Positions 13,408 to 14,630 of a stretch of DNA of 14,630 nucleotides are shown here, piece by piece. The notes beneath the pieces are model-generated. The model was given only the letters and a program-made list of their open reading frames with translations, did not search any database and was not told the origin of the DNA. A program made the position numbers and the translations under genes. How positions within the stretch are numbered: the first letter of the stretch is position 1; every line of letters starts with the position of its first letter. This DNA comes from Helicobacteraceae bacterium (lineage in GTDB: Bacteria > Campylobacterota > Campylobacteria > Campylobacterales > Sulfurimonadaceae): positions 1-14,630 of the forward strand of contig JAGXIA010000064.1 of the NCBI GenBank assembly GCA_024635885.1, written 5' to 3'.

Positions 13408-14630
13408 AAATTAAATTTATTTTAGTTGTTTTTATATCAATCTGGCTAGCCTTAATTGTAAGGGTCTTTTTCCTTGCGGTAGAATCAAATAGCTACTATT
13501 CTGAGCTCTCATATAATAATACGATTAAAACAGAAAAAATAGCACCGGTGAGAGGTGAAATAGTAGATAGAAATAACAAACCTATAGCTATAAATAAACT
13601 TGGATTTAAAATAGAATTAAAACCACACCTTAGATCTGAATCAAACATAGATGTGTTTAATGAAGAACTGGATGTACTAACTAAGCTTCTTCCAAACTTA
13701 GATAGAGAAAAACTTATTAAAAACTATATCAAGAAAGACTCATACTACTATCATAATTACATTGATGTTGTGCATTTTATCTCTTACGAAGACATTATTC
13801 CTGTTTACTCAATACTAAATATACGAGAAAACATAAAAATTGTACCTTTTCCAAAAAGACATTACCCATATGGAAATATTGCGGCTCATGTTATAGGTTA
13901 TGTTTCTCGTGCAAATAAAAGAGATATAGAAAATGATGATTTGCTGGAACTTATAGGCTATACAGGGAAAACGGGTGTTGAAAAGTACTACAATGAATAT
14001 TTACAAGGCAGTGCAGGAGAGAGAGAAATTAAGGTTAACGCTAATAACCAAGAGATAGAAGAACTTTCATACGAAAGCGCACAAGAAGACAGAAAGTTGA
14101 CTCTAAGTATTGACATTGAGCTTCAAAAATATATATCTTCACTTTTTGAAAATAATGCAGGAGCTGTTATTGTCATGAATGTTGATGGATCGATTCTATC
14201 AGCCAGTAGTTTTCCAGAATATGATATAAATGCCTTTGTCTCAGGAATAACCCATAAAGAATGGAATAAACTTGCAATTAGTCTTGATAAACCCTTTACA
14301 AACAAGCTTATTAACGGTCTTTACCCCCCAGGATCTACTATAAAAACAGGGATGGGTCTTGTGTACATAACAACAGAAGTTGACCCCTCTTGGAGCGTTA
14401 ACTGTACTGCTATAATGCCTCTGGGCAAAAGAGTATTTAGATGTTGGAAACATAAGGGACATGGACATACGGAAATTAGAAAGGCTATTAGAGAGAGTTG
14501 TGATGATTATTTTTACAAAGGCAGTTTAAAAGTAGGCATCAAAAAAATGAGTAGTGGTCTTACTAGATATGGTTTAGGCCAAAAAACAGGAGTAGATTTA
14601 CCTAATGAGTTTATAGGTATAGTTCCATCA
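13404..14630 (+). CDS. mrdA: Penicillin-binding protein 2 (elongation transpeptidase), 3' end outside window
   Basis: PBP2 is the class B transpeptidase that cross-links peptidoglycan during cell elongation with RodA and the Mre proteins. The first 409 codons are present and the frame is open at base 14630. A single membrane anchor (about 4-27) is followed by the PBP dimer domain, beginning KIAPVRGEIVDRNNKPIA (45-62) and continuing through RHYPYGNIAAHVIGYV and YTGKTGVEKYYNEYLQG. The transpeptidase domain begins at about 230. The active serine is in PPGSTIKTG (Ser311, Lys314), and the second motif is Ser365-Cys-Asp367 in ESCDDYFYK. The third (KTG) motif lies beyond the window; the KTGVDLP near the end is not it. 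ATGA overlap with the MreD-like gene suggests coupling. Confidence 0.92.
   Translation, partial: MKIKFILVVFISIWLALIVRVFFLAVESNSYYSELSYNNTIKTEKIAPVRGEIVDRNNKPIAINKLGFKIELKPHLRSESNIDVFNEELDVLTKLLPNLDREKLIKNYIKKDSYYYHNYIDVVHFISYEDIIPVYSILNIRENIKIVPFPKRHYPYGNIAAHVIGYVSRANKRDIENDDLLELIGYTGKTGVEKYYNEYLQGSAGEREIKVNANNQEIEELSYESAQEDRKLTLSIDIELQKYISSLFENNAGAVIVMNVDGSILSASSFPEYDINAFVSGITHKEWNKLAISLDKPFTNKLINGLYPPGSTIKTGMGLVYITTEVDPSWSVNCTAIMPLGKRVFRCWKHKGHGHTEIRKAIRESCDDYFYKGSLKVGIKKMSSGLTRYGLGQKTGVDLPNEFIGIVPS

Noticed and set aside
14550..14630. KTG in QKTGVDLP as the third transpeptidase motif of PBP2
   Set aside because: It lies too close after the Ser-x-Asp motif and is followed by VDLP; the real KTG motif should be further on, outside the window.
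1..14630. tRNA, rRNA, CRISPR array, transposase or integrase genes
   Set aside because: I found no cloverleaf-like or regularly repeated sequence and no recombinase-like protein anywhere in the window.

Overview
The window looks like a chromosomal segment of a Campylobacterota (Epsilonproteobacteria) bacterium, most like a Sulfurimonas-type sulfur oxidiser. It is AT-rich and tightly packed, with many ATGA and TAATG overlaps. From memory, its gene order follows the Campylobacter jejuni block adk-aspS / nadK-recN-tatD-lytic transglycosylase-rlpA-kdsC-lptC-lptA-engB-membrane gene-PBP2 (about Cj0639 to Cj0652). Genus and synteny are inferences from protein resemblance and recall, not from a search.

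Layout. 1-150 (+): the C-terminus of an Escherichia coli-like (long-type) adenylate kinase. It runs tail-to-tail into 169-2495 (-): the short, Campylobacter-type adenylate kinase gene, coupled to aspS. One hairpin at 148-171 holds both stop codons. 2496-2658 is a divergent promoter region. 2659-3513 (+) is nadK. 3514-5245 is an apparent insertion between nadK and recN, which I would expect to be neighbours. It carries three minus-strand genes: a small coiled-coil protein, a signal-peptide-bearing protein with the same C-terminal 11-residue repeats, and a four-helix membrane protein. It also has a long imperfect hairpin and an operator-like palindrome.

5246-7700 (+): a short RecN, an unlisted 53-residue two-helix membrane protein that overlaps both neighbours, and tatD. 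A 15-bp hairpin over the tatD stop closes this unit. 7801-14630 (+) is a continuous run of overlapping genes: LysM lytic transglycosylase, rlpA, hisB, kdsC, lptC, lptA, engB, an argA-like GNAT acetyltransferase, an MreD-like membrane protein and PBP2 (cut by the window end).

How the genes fit together. The right half is mostly an envelope cluster: peptidoglycan cleavage (MltD-like, RlpA) and synthesis (PBP2 with its MreD-like neighbour), Kdo synthesis (KdsC) and LPS transport (LptC, LptA). hisB, engB and argA are embedded in it. The left half is nucleotide, NAD and tRNA-charging housekeeping. The least ordinary part is the 3.5-5.2 kb insert. The annotation points most worth checking are the broken-looking start of lptC, the hidden 53-residue gene, the second adenylate kinase and the hairpin at 4093-4160.
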